From contig NZ_JAEIOS010000009.1 in NCBI RefSeq assembly GCF_016342265.1, positions 248,001 through 312,000 of the forward strand: a DNA stretch of 64,000 bases. The letters are read 5' to 3'. Of the stretch, positions 39,524 through 48,259 are shown piece after piece; the first letter of the stretch is position 1, and the number at the start of each line of letters is the position of its first letter. This stretch comes from Corynebacterium meridianum (GTDB lineage Bacteria; Actinomycetota; Actinomycetes; Mycobacteriales; Mycobacteriaceae). The position numbers and the translations under genes are program-made. Below the pieces are notes generated by a model. That model made no database searches and was not told the DNA's origin. It saw only the letters and a list, made by a program, of their open reading frames with translations.

Positions 39524-39944
39524 TTCCGGAGTACACTTTCTTCGTCTCGGAACGGTCTTGATTTGATAAGAACCGCCTTTTCCATTGGCAGCAAGTTACA
39601 TCGTTGATCGGCCGTAGATTGTCTAGTGCGATTCTGAGAGACCACAGAGCAACCGTAGGTCCTGCTGTCGAACAAAGAAGCTCAGTAATTTTTATAACCA
39701 TAGTATGACATGGTCAACCGGCCCATGCACATTGGTGCATGCGCACGACATGACATGTGCGTGGACAGAGCCAACCGAAACCACTAAGGTTACCGGGACT
39801 GCGATAATCACCTCTTCCAAGACATAAGTATGCAGCAACGTCCACACAGCAGCAGACCCAAGGCACTACAATTGCCGATACTTCCGCGACGCCTACTGGC
39901 TGGCCGTGACTGGCGCCCATCTCGATAATCTCTAGGAGTTGAGT

Positions 39945-40457
39945 TTGTTTCAACCTATCCAGTTTCTTTTAGGCACAACATGGTTTGTGATACTTCCAAC
40001 AGTGATCGGAATAGCAATCATTTCCAGGGAGATGAAAAAACGGGAGAAAAGAAGTGAATTACGGAGCATTATAGGCCCAGCATTCACGTCCTACCTCCTT
40101 GGAATTATCACTGCCACACTATGGCTTTCATGGAATGATTATCACTCCATCAGCGACACATTCCAAACACGACCCCCGGCCGAAGTGTCTATTTGGCAAG
40201 TTATAGCTTGTGGGATAACGCTTGCAATCTGTTCAGCATCACTTTCAAAATATAGGGCATCAAGAAAAGGCGAAGCAATCCTTTTCTCTCTCCTACTGAC
40301 ATCGGGCCTATCCACGGTAATGTCATTCGGGGTTTCTTTTGGAGTTGGTGCCCAAGAGGGAGTCGGTGTTATCTTCAGCTTCATGGGAGCGTTCCTTGTA
40401 TCCGCGGTATTTGGACTAATTGCGCAGGCAACCGTAAAGTCTGATTCCCCCAAGTGA
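39945..40457 (+). CDS. Four- to five-helix membrane protein of the insert
   Basis: 170 residues. Hydrophobic segments at about 6-26, 44-65, 82-98 and 110-155. TTG start at 39945 with TAGGAG 6 nt upstream; a TTG at 39939 is too close to that site. AT-rich codons unlike the neighbours. Unknown family; perhaps an envelope or immunity-type membrane protein, but this is speculation. A hairpin terminator follows. Confidence 0.65.
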   Translation: MFQPIQFLLGTTWFVILPTVIGIAIISREMKKREKRSELRSIIGPAFTSYLLGIITATLWLSWNDYHSISDTFQTRPPAEVSIWQVIACGITLAICSASLSKYRASRKGEAILFSLLLTSGLSTVMSFGVSFGVGAQEGVGVIFSFMGAFLVSAVFGLIAQATVKSDSPK

Positions 40458-40498
40458 TCTCCAACAGACACAATTTGAGCTCAACACATACTCCATAG

Positions 40499-40527
40499 AA
40501 AAGTCGATAGATACCGAAAGGACTTTT
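40499..40527 (+). terminator. Terminator after the insert membrane protein
   Basis: AAAAGTC (40499-40505) pairs with GACTTTT (40521-40527), ending in a T-run, 40 bases after the stop. Confidence 0.6.
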
Positions 40528-40655
40528 ATCGGCGGTTACCCTGCCGCCCGCACACCATCGGCGCATACTTCCCGGCCTTGTCGACCCGATCAGACACGCG
40601 GGCCGCATCCATGACCGGCCCCTGGGCGGAGCGCCCGGTGGAGAATTATTCCAGT

Positions 40656-41390
40656 TCACACCGTGATCATGCACTCAACGTCGCAGTGGAATGTGTCCCG
40701 TATGATCGACGGCTGCTTCGTTCCGTCTGGGGTGATCCGCTCGACTACCCGACGCTGCCCGTTGCGCACCACATAGCCCACACCTGTAGTCAGCGACCGG
40801 TCATCACGGCAGGTCCGAGGCGCATCCCCTACAAACGCCCGGTCACCTCGACGCGCTCGTCCACCACCTTCTGCACCGCACGATTCAGAGCTCCGGTTCG
40901 AGGCCACCAGGGATTTCTTATCCTCGGAGGTACCACGCCTCCAGTCGTGGAGGGCGTGGTTCATCACGATGGTAACCGAGCCTGTGGCCTGGGCGGTCTT
41001 CAAGGTGCGCACCATCTCCGGGGAATACCACGCCTGCCTCGTCCACGACCACGACAGTATCGGCGTTCGAGCCCAACATCTGCCACTACAGCCCCCGGTT
41101 CCGCATCAGTCGTGCGGTCCAGAACTCCGGCTACATCTGCGCCGATACGGCTCCCCCTCCCCTTCCATCACGTCAGCCGCTTTGCCCGTCAGAACCAGCC
41201 CGGGAACGGTTTTTCCGGGGTTCTCCCACACACTCCGAGTCGTCTCGAGCGAGGATGTTCCGCCGGCGCAGGCTGGGGCAACGACAACGCAGACCCTCGA
41301 AGTCGGAGGGGGCTGCTCGTCGAATACCGTGAGCGAAGCATCCGGCGGCGACATGCCCGGATTCCTCGCTCTCGCCATCATCCTGCTCAC
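40656..41390 (-). pseudogene. Decayed MobF/TrwC-type relaxase-helicase remnant
   Basis: Reading the minus strand in changing frames gives pieces in the order of the TraA/TrwC helicase part. A decayed Walker A region (VVVAPACAGGTSSLETT, Lys lost) is followed by LTGKAADVMEGEGE. Next come a Walker-B-like TVVVVDEAG near 41,040-41,070 and TLKTAQATGSVTIV. The last piece is GYVVRNGQRRVVERITPDG. At least two frameshifts separate them. It suggests plasmid-derived DNA. No nicking domain is seen. Confidence 0.5.
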
Positions 41391-41413
41391 CTACTCCGAG
41401 TTGTTCACGGTAT
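41328..41413 (+). pseudogene. Possible fragment of an FNT channel gene
   Basis: Translated in one frame, ASGGDMPGFLALAIILLTY followed by SELFT aligns with residues about 68-96 of the FNT protein at 37004 (STGSEMLGSLAFAIG, then VIILLAHSELFT), with a four-residue gap. There is no start or further FNT sequence. Short, so the match could be partly chance. Confidence 0.4.
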
Positions 41414-41461
41414 ACAGCCGGTCGGATCCTCCCGATACCCGGAACCGATTCACCGACCGGA

Positions 41462-41502
41462 AAAGGCCCGACCCCCGATTCTCATCGTGGGTCCGGGCCT
41501 TT
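41462..41502. terminator. Terminator, right copy of the duplicated element
   Basis: AAAGGCCCG (41462-41470) and CGGGCCTTT (41494-41502), just after the peptide ABC operon's last stop. Confidence 0.85.
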
Positions 41503-41520
41503 CGTGCGGAACGAACTCGT

Positions 41521-43257
41521 CTAGATGGTCGCCCCGAGTTCGATCCCGAGACCGGGCACCGAGTCGATGAGATCCCGGGTGTAGGCCTCCTTCGCGCCGG
41601 CGAAGATTTCGTCGGCGGTGCCGGACTCGACGATCTGTCCCTGCTTCATGACGACGATCTCGTCGGCGGTCTGCCGGACGACCGCGAGATCGTGGGTGAT
41701 GAACAGGTAGCTCAGATCGAGTTCATCCTGGAGGTCCGCCATCAGCTGGAGGATCTGGTTCTGCACCAGGACGTCCAGTGCGGAGACGGCCTCGTCGAGG
41801 ACGATCACCTCCGGATTCAGCGCGAGTGCCCGGGCGACGGCGATGCGCTGCCGTTGGCCACCGGAGAGTTCGTTGGTGTACCGGCGCATCGTGGACCGGG
41901 GCATGGCGACCATGTCGAGCAACTCCGCGACGCGGTTCTCGCGTTCCTTCCGGTTGCCGACCTTGTGTACCTTCAGTGGCTCCTCGATGCACCGGTAGAT
42001 GGAGTACATCGGGTCCAGGGATCCGTACGGGTTCTGGAAAACGACCTGCAGCTTGCGGCGCATCTCGAACAGTTCCCGACGGTTCAGCGTCGACAGGTCG
42101 GTGCCCTTGTAGTAGACCTTCCCGGACGTCGGGTCCAGCAGGTTGAGAATCATGTTCGCGACGGTCGACTTGCCCGAACCGGATTCGCCGACGAGCGCGA
42201 GTGTCGTGCCCTTCCGGAGTCCGAAGGTGACGTCGTCGACGGCCTTGAACTTCTTCTTCGAGCCCTTCGCGCCGCGGATGTCGAAGACCTTGGTCAGGTT
42301 CTCGACCCGGATGACCTCTTCGTCGGGGATCTTCTCCGCCGAGTGGCTGAGCAGCTCCGCGGTCTCGATGCCCTGTTCCTGGGCCGAGCGGATCCGGGCG
42401 CTGGCCAGTGACGGGGCCGCCTTGACCAGGCGCTGCGTGTAGGGGTGCTGCGGGTGCCGCAGGATGTCGAGCGAGGGGCCCGACTCGACGATGCGTCCCC
42501 GGTGCATGACTACGAGATGCTCCGCGCGCTCCGCAGCGAGCCCGAGGTCGTGGGTGATGAACAACACGGCGTTGCCGAGGTCGCTCGCCAGGGTCCCGAG
42601 ATGATCGAGGATCTGCTTCTGCACCGTGACGTCGAGCGCGGAGGTCGGCTCATCGGCGATGAGCAGGTTCGGCCGGGCGGCGAGACCCATACCGATCAGG
42701 GCACGCTGACGCATGCCGCCCGAGAACTCGTGCGGGTACTGCTTCGCGCGGCGCTCAGCGTCCGGTAGTCCGGCCTCCTCCAGGAGCTCGGCGACCCGCT
42801 TGTCGGCCTCGGCGCCGGTGGCGATGTTGTTGGCCTTCAGCGACTCCTTGATCTGGGTGCCGATCCGCCACACGGGGTTGAGGTTACTCATCGGGTCCTG
42901 CGGCACGAGTCCGATCTCGGATCCCCGGTAGGCCTCCATCTCCCTGGACGAGAGCTTCGAGATGTCCTTTCCCTTGTACAGGATCTCCCCGCCGGTGACC
43001 TTGCCGGTTCCCGGGAGCAGACCGATCACCGCCATCGCCGTGGTGGATTTACCGGAGCCGGACTCGCCGACGATGGCGACGGACTGGCCCGGGTAGATCG
43101 TGAGGTTGACGTTCCGGACCGCCTCGACTGTACCGGTGGACGAGGTGAACGAGACGCAGAGGTCCTTCAGCTCGAGCAGCGGTTCGTCGCCGTGACGGTG
43201 CCCCATGGGGCGGGTGCCGTCAGCGTCCGGGGTGGTCGGATTCACTGGATCGCTCAT
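41521..43257 (-). CDS. Peptide ABC transporter, fused double ATP-binding protein
   Basis: 578 residues. Two complete ABC ATPase halves, like DppD fused to DppF. Each has GESGSGKST (Walker A), and the signatures are FSGGMRQRA and LSGGQRQRI, with Walker B LLIADEPTSALD and VIVLDEAVSALD. Both halves end in the C-terminal oligopeptide-transporter extension. It powers import of di- or oligopeptides (or nickel/other SBP5 ligands) with the permeases encoded upstream. The start overlaps the preceding permease stop by 4 bases. A truncated 3' copy lies at 38935. Confidence 0.93.
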   Translation of the reverse strand: MSDPVNPTTPDADGTRPMGHRHGDEPLLELKDLCVSFTSSTGTVEAVRNVNLTIYPGQSVAIVGESGSGKSTTAMAVIGLLPGTGKVTGGEILYKGKDISKLSSREMEAYRGSEIGLVPQDPMSNLNPVWRIGTQIKESLKANNIATGAEADKRVAELLEEAGLPDAERRAKQYPHEFSGGMRQRALIGMGLAARPNLLIADEPTSALDVTVQKQILDHLGTLASDLGNAVLFITHDLGLAAERAEHLVVMHRGRIVESGPSLDILRHPQHPYTQRLVKAAPSLASARIRSAQEQGIETAELLSHSAEKIPDEEVIRVENLTKVFDIRGAKGSKKKFKAVDDVTFGLRKGTTLALVGESGSGKSTVANMILNLLDPTSGKVYYKGTDLSTLNRRELFEMRRKLQVVFQNPYGSLDPMYSIYRCIEEPLKVHKVGNRKERENRVAELLDMVAMPRSTMRRYTNELSGGQRQRIAVARALALNPEVIVLDEAVSALDVLVQNQILQLMADLQDELDLSYLFITHDLAVVRQTADEIVVMKQGQIVESGTADEIFAGAKEAYTRDLIDSVPGLGIELGATI

Positions 43258-44261
43258 CGCTTCCTCGCCTTCGGGTCGAGGGCGTCACGTACGGCGTCGC
43301 CCATCATGATGAAGCTCAGCACGGTCAGTGCCAGAGCCATGGCCGGGTAGAAGAGCACCATCGGCTGCGTGCGCAGCGAGCTCTGGGCCTTCGAGATGTC
43401 CCCGCCCCAGCTGACGATCGTCGTCGGCAGGCCGATACCGAGGAACGACAGCGTGGCCTCGGCCACGATGAACATTCCCAGGGCGACGGTCGCGTAGACG
43501 ATGATCGGCGCCGCCGCGTTGGGCAGCACATGGCTGGTCAGGATCTTCGTGGGGGACGCACCGACGGCGCGGGCCGCCGTGACGTACTCCTCGTTCTTGA
43601 CGCTCATCACGGCACCGCGGGTGATGCGGGCGATGGAGGTCCAGCCGAACAGTCCGAGCACGATCACGACCGTGGCGATGGTGCGCTGCTCCTTGAACAT
43701 CTGCATGACCACGATCGCGGCGAGCACGAGCGGGACTGCGAAGAACGTGTCGGTGAGACGGGAGAGAACGGCGTCGATCCAGCCCCCGACGTACCCGGCT
43801 ACGGAGCCGATCAGGGTGCCGATGAACACGACGAGTGCAGTGGTGAGGATACCGACGGTCACGGAGGCGCGGGCGCCGTAGATCGTCCGGGCGAAGATGT
43901 CGCAGCCCTGGCGGTCGAAGCCGAAGGGGTGCCCCTCACGGGGTCCCCCCAGCGAGTTCGACAACTCGCACAGGGTCGGGTCCGTGGAGGTGAACAGTCC
44001 CGGGAAGGCGGCCAGGAGCACCGCGATGAAGATCAGTGTGGCGGAGACCCAGAACAGCGGGCGACGGCGCAGGTAGCGCCACGACTCCCCCCACACACTG
44101 GTCGGTGCGGACTCGTCGGCCACCGCGTCGACGGCACCGAGCCCGGTTTCGTCGGTCTCCGCGATGAAGTGGTTCTGGCCGCGACGGTTCGAGGGGAAGA
44201 GCGTTCCCGCGGCGTCCTCGACGGTGGGGCTGGGCAGTGGCTTGTCGATGTTGTCATGCAT
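43254..44261 (-). CDS. Peptide ABC transporter permease, DppC type
   Basis: 335 residues. An N-terminal cytosolic tail of about 85 residues, then six membrane helices with the BPD-transport EAA loop (EYVTAARAVGASPTKILTSHVLPN). The OppC/DppC N-terminal domain precedes. Overlaps both neighbours by a few bases, so all three are translated in a coupled manner. Works with the DppB-type permease. Confidence 0.92.
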   Translation of the reverse strand: MHDNIDKPLPSPTVEDAAGTLFPSNRRGQNHFIAETDETGLGAVDAVADESAPTSVWGESWRYLRRRPLFWVSATLIFIAVLLAAFPGLFTSTDPTLCELSNSLGGPREGHPFGFDRQGCDIFARTIYGARASVTVGILTTALVVFIGTLIGSVAGYVGGWIDAVLSRLTDTFFAVPLVLAAIVVMQMFKEQRTIATVVIVLGLFGWTSIARITRGAVMSVKNEEYVTAARAVGASPTKILTSHVLPNAAAPIIVYATVALGMFIVAEATLSFLGIGLPTTIVSWGGDISKAQSSLRTQPMVLFYPAMALALTVLSFIMMGDAVRDALDPKARKR

Positions 44262-45180
44262 AGCGGATCCTCGGGTCGAGAATGGCGTAGAACAGGTCCA
44301 CGAGAAGGTTCGCCACGATGTAGACGATGACCAGGACGGTGGTGAAACTGACCACCGTGGTCGGCTCGCCCTTCAGGATGGCGTTGAACATGGTGCCGCC
44401 GACACCGTTGATGCCGAAGATGCCCTCGGTGACGATCGCGCCGCCCATCAGGGCACCGAGATCCGCGCCGAGGAAGGTGGTCACCGGGATCATCGAGTTA
44501 CGCATCACGTGGCGGACCATGACGGAGTTGTTTCTCAGGCCCTTGGCCCGTGCGGTGCGGACGTAGTCCGCGGTGAGGTTCTCGGACACGGACTGACGGG
44601 TCAACCGGAGGACGTAGGCGAGGGATACCGCGCCGAGCACCATGGCCGGCATGAGCAGGTTCTTGATCGTGTCGTGGGGTCCCACCGTCGAGGGCAGCAG
44701 ACTGAACTTCACCCCGATCACGTACTGGAACACGAAACCGATCACGAAGCTCGGAACCGCGATGACGATGAGCGAGATCACCAGGACGGTCGAGTCGAAG
44801 ATGCCGCCGCGGCGGATGCCCGCGATGAAACCGAAACCGACTCCGATGACGGTCTCGAAGATCAGCGCCATCAACGCCAGCTTGATGGTCACCGGGAATG
44901 CGTTGGCCATGACGGAACTGACTGGCTGACCGGAGAAGGTGGTGCCGAAGTCAAGGGAGGCGATGCCCTTGAGATAGAGCAGGTACTGGACGATGAAGGG
45001 CTTGTCGAGGTTGTATTCGGCCCTGATCCGCTCGGCGGCGGCCTCGGTGAGTCCACGGTCACCTCCGAGCGCCTGAACCGGATCACCGGGCATGAGGAAT
45101 ACGAGTGCATAGATGAGGAACGTCGCACCGAAGAAGACCGGGATCATCTGGAGCAGACGGCGCCCTACGTAACGCAGCAT
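44254..45180 (-). CDS. Peptide ABC transporter permease, DppB type
   Basis: 308 residues, six membrane helices. Starts MLRYVGRRLLQMIPVFFGAT as DppB/OppB proteins do and has the loop VRTARAKGLRNNSVMVRHVMRN. ATG 45180 chosen by GAAGGAA 5 nt upstream and by homology; the frame is open to 45390 without protein-like sequence. It overlaps the DppC-type gene by 8 bases. Confidence 0.92.
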   Translation of the reverse strand: MLRYVGRRLLQMIPVFFGATFLIYALVFLMPGDPVQALGGDRGLTEAAAERIRAEYNLDKPFIVQYLLYLKGIASLDFGTTFSGQPVSSVMANAFPVTIKLALMALIFETVIGVGFGFIAGIRRGGIFDSTVLVISLIVIAVPSFVIGFVFQYVIGVKFSLLPSTVGPHDTIKNLLMPAMVLGAVSLAYVLRLTRQSVSENLTADYVRTARAKGLRNNSVMVRHVMRNSMIPVTTFLGADLGALMGGAIVTEGIFGINGVGGTMFNAILKGEPTTVVSFTTVLVIVYIVANLLVDLFYAILDPRIRYA

Positions 45181-45247
45181 GGGGGTTCCTTCTGTCGGAG
45201 GGGAGGTAGGGGGCGAAAACTGGAAATGGAGGGACCGGAATATGGGG

Positions 45248-45286
45248 ACAGGCCCCGGGCCACCGAAGCGGGGATCCGGGGCCTGT
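45248..45286 (-). terminator. Intercistronic hairpin between dppA-like and dppB-like genes
   Basis: ACAGGCCCCGG (45248-45258) pairs with CCGGGGCCTGT (45276-45286). Probably an attenuating terminator lowering permease and ATPase expression relative to the binding protein. Confidence 0.65.
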
Positions 45287-45376
45287 CGTGGACCGGTACA
45301 CCGGGGAGTGTCGGACACCCCGGCCGCCGGACCATGAGATCCCTCACCGGACGGGTCGCCCCGACGGTGGAGCGTT

Positions 45377-45398
45377 GACGCCGGGATCACCCGGCGTC
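45377..45398 (-). terminator. Hairpin just behind the dppA-like stop
   Basis: GACGCCGGG (45377-45385), loop ATCA, CCCGGCGTC (45390-45398), 6 bases after the gene. It may protect the binding-protein mRNA 3' end. Confidence 0.65.
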
Positions 45399-45404
45399 AG
45401 GGCC

Positions 45405-47003
45405 CTACTTCTTGGTGATCCCGTAGTAGATCGGCTGCGAGTTCCAGCCGAACTCGACGTTGTCGACCTCAGAGGACCAGCCGGCCGTGACGTTCGAGTA
45501 CCACAGCGGGATGACGGGCAGATCCTGCAGCAGGATCTCCTGCGCCTCGTTGTAGAGCTTGGTGGCCTCGTCGACGTCGGATGCGCCGGCGGCCTGGCTC
45601 AGCTTGTCGTCGAAGGCCTTCGACGAGTAGTCGCCGTCGTTGGAACCGGCACCGGTGGCGTATACCGGGGCGAGGAAGTTACCCACGGACGGGTAGTCGG
45701 CCTGCCAACCGGTCCGGAAAGCGCCGGAGATGGTGCGGTTGGTCACGTCGTCACGCAGGGACTTGAAGTCCGGGTACGGGTTGCCGACGGCGTCGATGCC
45801 GAGCGTGTTCTTGATGGAGTTCGCCACCGCATCGACCCAGGCCTGGTGCCCGCCGTCGGCGTTGTAGGAGATGGTGAACTGTCCGGTCCACGGGGAGATG
45901 GCGTCGGCCTTGTCCCACAGTTCCTTGGCCTTCTCCGGGTTGTACTCGAGAACCTCGGCGCCCTTCAGGGAGTCGCTGTGGCCGTCGATGACCGGGGAGG
46001 AGAAGTCCGTGGCGGGGGTACGCGTGCCGTCGAAGATCTTGTCCGTGATCTCCTCGCGGTTGACGGACATGGAGATCGCCTCGCGTCGCAGCTGGCCTTC
46101 CTCGCCGTTGAAGTGCTCGAGCTTCTGCGGGATGGTGAAGGACTGGAAGACGGCGGAGGGCTGGTTCGCCCAGCGACCGTCGAGTTCGTCCTTGTAGTTG
46201 GCGAAGGCGGAGTCCGGGATAGCGTCCAGGACGTCGAGGTTGCCGTCCAGCAGTGCGACGTAGGCCGCGTCCTGCTTCGGGTAGAAGATGAACTCGATGC
46301 CGTCGTTCTGCACCTTCCGGCCACCGTCGTAGTCCTCGTTCGGGACCATGGTCAGGGAATCGTTGTGGGCCCACTTCGCGACCTTGTAGGGGCCGTTGCC
46401 GATCGGCTCCTGGCCGAAGGCGTCCATGTCGTCGAACGCCACGTCCGGCAGCGGGTAGAAGGCGGAGTAGCCGAGGCGCAGCGGGAAGTCGGCTTCCGGC
46501 TGCGCCAGGGTGACCGTGAATGTGTGCTCGTCGTTGATCTCCAGGCCTGTCAGCGGCTTGCCCTCCTCGTAGCCCTCGATGGGCTCGAAGAAGTAGCTTG
46601 ACAGGGTCTCGTTCTCGACGGCGTAGTTCCAGGCGTCGACGAAGCTCTTAGACGTGACCGGGGAACCGTCGGAGAAGGTCTCCCCCTCCTTGATCTTGAT
46701 GACGAACTTCTTGTTGCCGTCCTCCGGGGTGATGGATTCGGCGAGCTCGTTGTGGACCTTGCCCTCCGCGTCGTAGTACGCGAGGCCCGCGAAGATGCTC
46801 TCGACGATGCGCCCGCCACCGGTCTCGTTGGTGTTCTGCGGCACCAGCGGGTTCTGCGGCTCGGAGCCCCAGGCCGTGATGTAGTTGCTGCCACCCGAAC
46901 CGCCGCTCGCGCCGCTCCCACCCTCGGAATCGGACGAACAGGCGGACACGGACACGGCGAGTGCGGCCGCGGTCATCGCGGCGATGGTTTTCTTAAGAGT
47001 CAT
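45405..47003 (-). CDS. Peptide ABC transporter substrate-binding lipoprotein
   Basis: 532 residues. Signal peptide with lipobox VSVSAC (Cys22), a Ser/Gly linker, then the SBP_bac_5 fold: LAESITPEDGNKKFVIKIKEG, TFSDGSPVTSKSFVDAWNYA, PIGNGPYKV, and FRTGWQADYPSVGNFL. It captures the ligand outside the membrane for the DppBC/ATPase complex encoded downstream. The RBS GGAGGT lies upstream of the ATG. The FRTGWQADYP motif is typical of oligopeptide binders. Confidence 0.93.
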   Translation of the reverse strand: MTLKKTIAAMTAAALAVSVSACSSDSEGGSGASGGSGGSNYITAWGSEPQNPLVPQNTNETGGGRIVESIFAGLAYYDAEGKVHNELAESITPEDGNKKFVIKIKEGETFSDGSPVTSKSFVDAWNYAVENETLSSYFFEPIEGYEEGKPLTGLEINDEHTFTVTLAQPEADFPLRLGYSAFYPLPDVAFDDMDAFGQEPIGNGPYKVAKWAHNDSLTMVPNEDYDGGRKVQNDGIEFIFYPKQDAAYVALLDGNLDVLDAIPDSAFANYKDELDGRWANQPSAVFQSFTIPQKLEHFNGEEGQLRREAISMSVNREEITDKIFDGTRTPATDFSSPVIDGHSDSLKGAEVLEYNPEKAKELWDKADAISPWTGQFTISYNADGGHQAWVDAVANSIKNTLGIDAVGNPYPDFKSLRDDVTNRTISGAFRTGWQADYPSVGNFLAPVYATGAGSNDGDYSSKAFDDKLSQAAGASDVDEATKLYNEAQEILLQDLPVIPLWYSNVTAGWSSEVDNVEFGWNSQPIYYGITKK

Positions 47004-47075
47004 GCGGGGGACCTCCAGTAGGGTGAACGGGAACCCGACAGTTGTGTTGTCTCGTTGTCAACTGCGTGTTTCACT

Positions 47076-47100
47076 GTGGGTCATCTTAACTGTGACCCAC
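47076..47100 (-). promoter_or_regulatory. Promoter with symmetric operator of the peptide ABC operon
   Basis: GTGGGTCA (47076-47083) and TGACCCAC (47093-47100) are perfect complements with 9 bases between. The minus-strand centre contains TAAGAT, a good -10 hexamer (47083-47088), so a bound repressor would cover the promoter. It lies 73-97 bases before the start codon. Confidence 0.6.
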
Positions 47101-47247
47101 CTCAATTATCGAGAGACCGACCCGCCTGTGTCATATCGGCAATCCGCTACAGTCGCACCATCCCCCCTGAAACTCGCTGTACCTGCACCTTTGACGATCG
47201 AAGGTCCGCCCGAAAGGTCTGACACGTTACCGAATCGTTACTGGAAC

Positions 47248-47266
47248 TCAGGTGAAATTCAGGTGA
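47248..47266. repeat. Phased direct repeat TCAGGTGA
   Basis: TCAGGTGA at 47248-47255 and 47259-47266, 11 bases apart, followed by the inverted GAACCTGA at 47270-47277. Binding-site-like; between the NUDIX gene and the peptide operon. Confidence 0.5.
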
Positions 47267-47297
47267 TGTGAACCTGACAGAAAACCCAGAGATTCAG

Positions 47298-47702
47298 TTA
47301 GCCCGCGGTTAAACGGAGGGCCGGGAACACGACATCCCGGCTCAGCGGAGCCAGCGAAGACGCCGTCGAATCGACCGGAAAGAAACGCGCCTCCTCGATC
47401 TCGGCCCGCACCTCGGGCAGCCCGTGCACAGGGTGAGGATGGACGAATACGTCACAGTCGACGCTGCATCCGGCCTCATTCGCCGCCGGCGCGCTGAATC
47501 TTCCTAGGAACGACAGCGTCGACCCGTCCAGGTCGAGACCGAGTTCCTCGGAGATCTCCCGGACCGCCGCCTGTCTACCGGTCTCCCCCGCTTCAAGCTT
47601 CCCGCCCGGCATCATGAACGCGCCGGTTCCCCGCTTGCGCACGCTGAGGATGCCTCCGTCAGTGTTGCGGAGTACGACGGCTGCGATCCGGATGACTGTC
47701 AT
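47298..47702 (-). CDS. NUDIX hydrolase
   Basis: 134 residues. The NUDIX box GGKLEAGETGRQAAVREISEELG is complete. Members cleave nucleoside diphosphates linked to another group; the target is unknown. ATG 47702 lies 11 bases behind the kinase gene stop, so the two are one transcript. The frame is open farther upstream without protein-like sequence. Confidence 0.92.
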   Translation of the reverse strand: MTVIRIAAVVLRNTDGGILSVRKRGTGAFMMPGGKLEAGETGRQAAVREISEELGLDLDGSTLSFLGRFSAPAANEAGCSVDCDVFVHPHPVHGLPEVRAEIEEARFFPVDSTASSLAPLSRDVVFPALRLTAG

Positions 47703-47713
47703 GACGCCTGATC

Positions 47714-48259
47714 CTATCCGCCGGTGACGACGAGATCGACGGCTGACAGGACGTTGGCGGGATCCGCGGCATGGCGTTCCTCCTGGTTCGCCCAGTGGTC
47801 CCACCATGCGACGAACCCCGGGTCCCGGGCCAGGGCACGCTCCCTGCGTTCAGTCGCCCTGAGCTCGACTCGGGCGGTGACGCTGCGGCCCCGCCTTCGC
47901 GCAGCCCGGAGATTCTCCGGGGTCAGCGTTCCCACTCCCTCGACGATGAGAACCTCGGACGGATCGAGTGGGACCCACCCACCGGACCGGTTGTTTTCCC
48001 AGTCCCACCGGGTGAATCCGGGATTCACCGGTGCGAGCACATCGCGGGCCACCATCCGACTCCCCTCAGCCAGTCCACCCCAACCGGGATAGAAATCGTC
48101 GAGGTGCACCACCCTGTGGCCCGTCCGCTCCGCGACCGCCCGGGCGAGCGTCGTCTTTCCGGAGCCCGACCGTCCGCCGATGAGTATCGTGCGGGCGCCC
48201 CGGGCGCAGGCGTCGGCGAGCACATCCACCGCGACATCGAAGGACACGGTCCTGTCCAT
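47714..48259 (-). CDS. Uridine kinase-like P-loop protein
   Basis: 181 residues. Walker A GGRSGSGKTTLA (28-39), VVHLDDFYPGW (the phosphate-acceptor Asp region of nucleoside and pantothenate kinases), and VLIVEGVGTL. A small-molecule kinase; uridine kinase is the usual annotation but the substrate is unproven. The start overlaps the EcfT stop (TGATG). Confidence 0.88.
   Translation of the reverse strand: MDRTVSFDVAVDVLADACARGARTILIGGRSGSGKTTLARAVAERTGHRVVHLDDFYPGWGGLAEGSRMVARDVLAPVNPGFTRWDWENNRSGGWVPLDPSEVLIVEGVGTLTPENLRAARRRGRSVTARVELRATERRERALARDPGFVAWWDHWANQEERHAADPANVLSAVDLVVTGG

Larger units (their letters stand above)
39113..41454. mobile_element. Accessory insert between duplicated ABC-gene ends
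   Basis: About 2.3 kb between the truncated and intact copies of the ABC ATPase 3' end. 39,120-40,530 is clearly poorer in GC than the flanks and uses AT-rich codons. It holds two small membrane-protein genes; 40,540-41,400 holds decayed conjugative-relaxase-like sequence. No transposase, integrase or att site was recognised. Confidence 0.55.

Noticed and set aside
39510..39701. 63-residue minus-strand frame before the small membrane protein
   Set aside because: No ribosome site, no hydrophobic or domain pattern, overlaps the better frame.
40578..41570. Plus-strand open frame across the insert and the ABC terminator
   Set aside because: Composition is arginine/serine-rich noise; the recognisable relaxase-like pieces are on the other strand.
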